Shown here: in pieces, positions 63,374 to 64,000 of the stretch
Layout of the letters: each line of letters starts with the position of its first letter
How positions within the stretch are numbered: position 1 is the first letter of the stretch
NCBI GenBank assembly: GCA_017936885.1
Contig: JAGBEO010000013.1
Coordinates: 248,001 to 312,000 of the forward strand
Source of the DNA: Lachnospiraceae bacterium
GTDB taxonomy: Bacteria; Bacillota; Clostridia; Lachnospirales; Lachnospiraceae
DNA: 64,000 nt
Reading direction: 5' to 3'
Translations under genes and position numbers: made by a program
Notes under the pieces: model-generated
Database searches by the model: none
Told to the model about the DNA's origin: nothing
Seen by the model: only the letters and a program-made list of their open reading frames with translations

Positions 63374-63634
63374 TTACTTCCTCCTAAGTTTTTTTAATTT
63401 TCCACAAGCCTCATAATTTAGTCGATAATACTCTTCTTGGGATAGTTTGTCCCTAAAATACTCTTTATATGTCAGATCTACATTACACAGCAATGGCCTA
63501 CTCTGATAAATAATACACAATCTTGTCTCTTCATCAAAAAATTTGCAGACTCCATCCCCCCTATCCAATTCACTATATATTGATAATCCATTAAGCTGTG
63601 TACAGCACAAACCACATTTATCACATTTAAACAT
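63374..63634 (-). CDS. YkgJ-type cysteine-cluster protein, operon gene 1
   Basis: An 86-residue minimal YkgJ-family protein: CDKCGLCCTQL at the N-terminus, then CKFFDEETRLCIIYQSRPLLC, giving the full set of metal-binding cysteines in the family order. The rest is a basic helical tail. It probably coordinates zinc or an iron-sulfur cluster. First gene of the four-gene operon, with an AGGA site and a promoter about 145 bp upstream. Confidence 0.85.
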   Translation of the reverse strand: MFKCDKCGLCCTQLNGLSIYSELDRGDGVCKFFDEETRLCIIYQSRPLLCNVDLTYKEYFRDKLSQEEYYRLNYEACGKLKKLRRK

Positions 63635-63747
63635 TCAAATATCCTAATCTGATCAAAGTTTTTTGATTTATATAAATCTTCTAGCCATTCTATCATTATC
63701 ACAATTTTATATAATTCCAATGATACATTATGTCATTCTTCAATCAT

Positions 63748-63798
63748 TATCCACCTTTAGATAATATCCATTTATGGCTAATATCCATTATAGGACAA
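63748..63798. repeat. Three 17-bp direct repeats (iteron-like operators)
   Basis: TATCCA recurs at 63748, 63765 and 63782, exactly 17 bp apart, each followed by a similar AT-rich tail ending in AA. The third copy overlaps the -10 box of the four-gene operon promoter, and the others cover the start and early transcribed region. They lie between that operon and the divergent XRE gene, as repressor operators would; replication iterons are the other possibility. Confidence 0.7.
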
Positions 63799-63815
63799 TA
63801 ATTGTATTATATCAA
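63787..63815 (-). promoter_or_regulatory. Near-consensus promoter of the four-gene operon
   Basis: On the minus strand TTGATA, 17 bp, TATAAT. It points at the cysteine-cluster gene with a ~145-nt leader and is overlapped by the third 17-bp direct repeat. Confidence 0.75.
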
Positions 63816-63838
63816 TAAATAAATTTAGGAGAAGCACT

Positions 63839-64000
63839 GTGATTTCGTATGATCCATTATGGAAAACCATGAAAGAAAAGGGCATAACGCAGTACTCATT
63901 GATAAAGAACTTTCATTTTAGCGCCGGTCAACTGTCCCGACTAAGAAATAATTACTACGTTAGTACTCATACAATTGATATGCTTTGTAATATTCTAAAC
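63839..64000 (+). CDS. XRE-family regulator, N-terminal part
   Basis: 54 codons are visible, starting at a GTG 7 nt after AGGAG. WKTMKEKGITQYSLIKNFHF, then SAGQLSRLRNNYYVSTHTID, is a Cro/CI-type helix-turn-helix of the short HTH_26 style. It is divergent from the four-gene operon, with the three 17-bp repeats between them. It is a candidate repressor of that operon and of itself. The rest of the gene is outside the window. Confidence 0.8.
   Translation, partial: MISYDPLWKTMKEKGITQYSLIKNFHFSAGQLSRLRNNYYVSTHTIDMLCNILN

Larger units (their letters stand above)
46489..64000. mobile_element. Integrated mobile element, left part (right end outside window)
   Basis: The element starts at the interrupted ABC gene and continues to the window edge. 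It carries a large serine recombinase, a DUF927-type ATPase, a Rad52-like/YqaJ recombination pair, DUF932 and DUF5688 proteins, small and decayed genes, a WYL regulator, a four-gene accessory operon and a partial XRE regulator. No phage capsid, tail or conjugation genes are visible in this part, so it is an integrative or mobilisable element, or the left half of a larger one. Composition varies strongly, with AT-rich blocks near 51-52 kb and 60-64 kb, as expected for a mosaic. Confidence 0.85.

Noticed and set aside
46489-64000. Intact prophage
   Set aside because: Recombination genes look phage-like, but no capsid, portal, terminase, tail or lysis gene is visible in 17.5 kb.
1-64000. CRISPR arrays and tRNA or rRNA genes
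   Set aside because: No regularly spaced identical repeats with unique spacers and no tRNA/rRNA-like sequence was recognised; the only phased repeats are the 18-bp and 17-bp sets, which have no spacers.

Overview
The window looks like the chromosome of a spore-forming, anaerobic Clostridia member, most likely a Lachnospiraceae gut bacterium. The support is spoIVA, a GGGtGRT gene beside a NifU-type scaffold, a TrpXYZ-like ABC system, DUF4358 and DUF3783 proteins, strong AGGAGG ribosome sites and moderate GC with AT-rich islands. The genus cannot be named from sequence alone. No rRNA, tRNA or CRISPR array was seen, and no stretch over about 300 bases lacks a gene or candidate element.

Positions 1-46,350 are mostly core genome, largely on the minus strand. 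In order they hold an aminotransferase fragment, a WYL regulator, a HAD phosphatase, rnhA, a nucleoside-salvage run (purine nucleoside phosphorylase, cdd, MTA/SAH deaminase-type amidohydrolase) ending in a MutS-like ATPase, a DUF3791/DUF3990 cassette, spoIVA and a lactonase-type beta-propeller. A plus-strand polyamine operon follows (XRE-cupin regulator, potABCD, coupled RluA-type synthase). Next come a two-subunit ABC exporter, an Abi-family gene broken by an amber codon behind a small RNA with its own promoter and terminator, an AGE epimerase operon, the GGGtGRT/NifU pair, a TrpXYZ-like transporter, two cyclic-di-GMP proteins, topB, an AAA ATPase, asd with a structured leader, and argH.

At about 46,489 an ABC transporter gene is cut inside its Walker A motif, and a large serine recombinase begins at that point. 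From there to the end of the window (at least 17.5 kb, right end not seen) the DNA reads as an integrated mobile element. It carries a DUF927-type ATPase with N-terminal repeats, an orphan 474-residue protein, a Rad52-like annealing protein with a YqaJ nuclease, DUF932 and DUF5688 proteins, and small or decayed genes. It ends with a WYL regulator beside an AT-rich four-gene operon: a YkgJ-type cysteine cluster protein, a TerB-like protein, an HNH-motif membrane protein and a glycine-rich membrane protein. That operon has a near-consensus promoter overlapped by three 17-bp direct repeats, next to a divergent XRE regulator. It is my best candidate for an undescribed, possibly defensive, system.

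Other non-coding signals include a terminator-like hairpin that hides the spoIVA ribosome site, a double palindrome that forms the end of cdd, an 18-bp degenerate tandem repeat after the RluA gene, and a long hairpin ahead of the TrpX-like gene.
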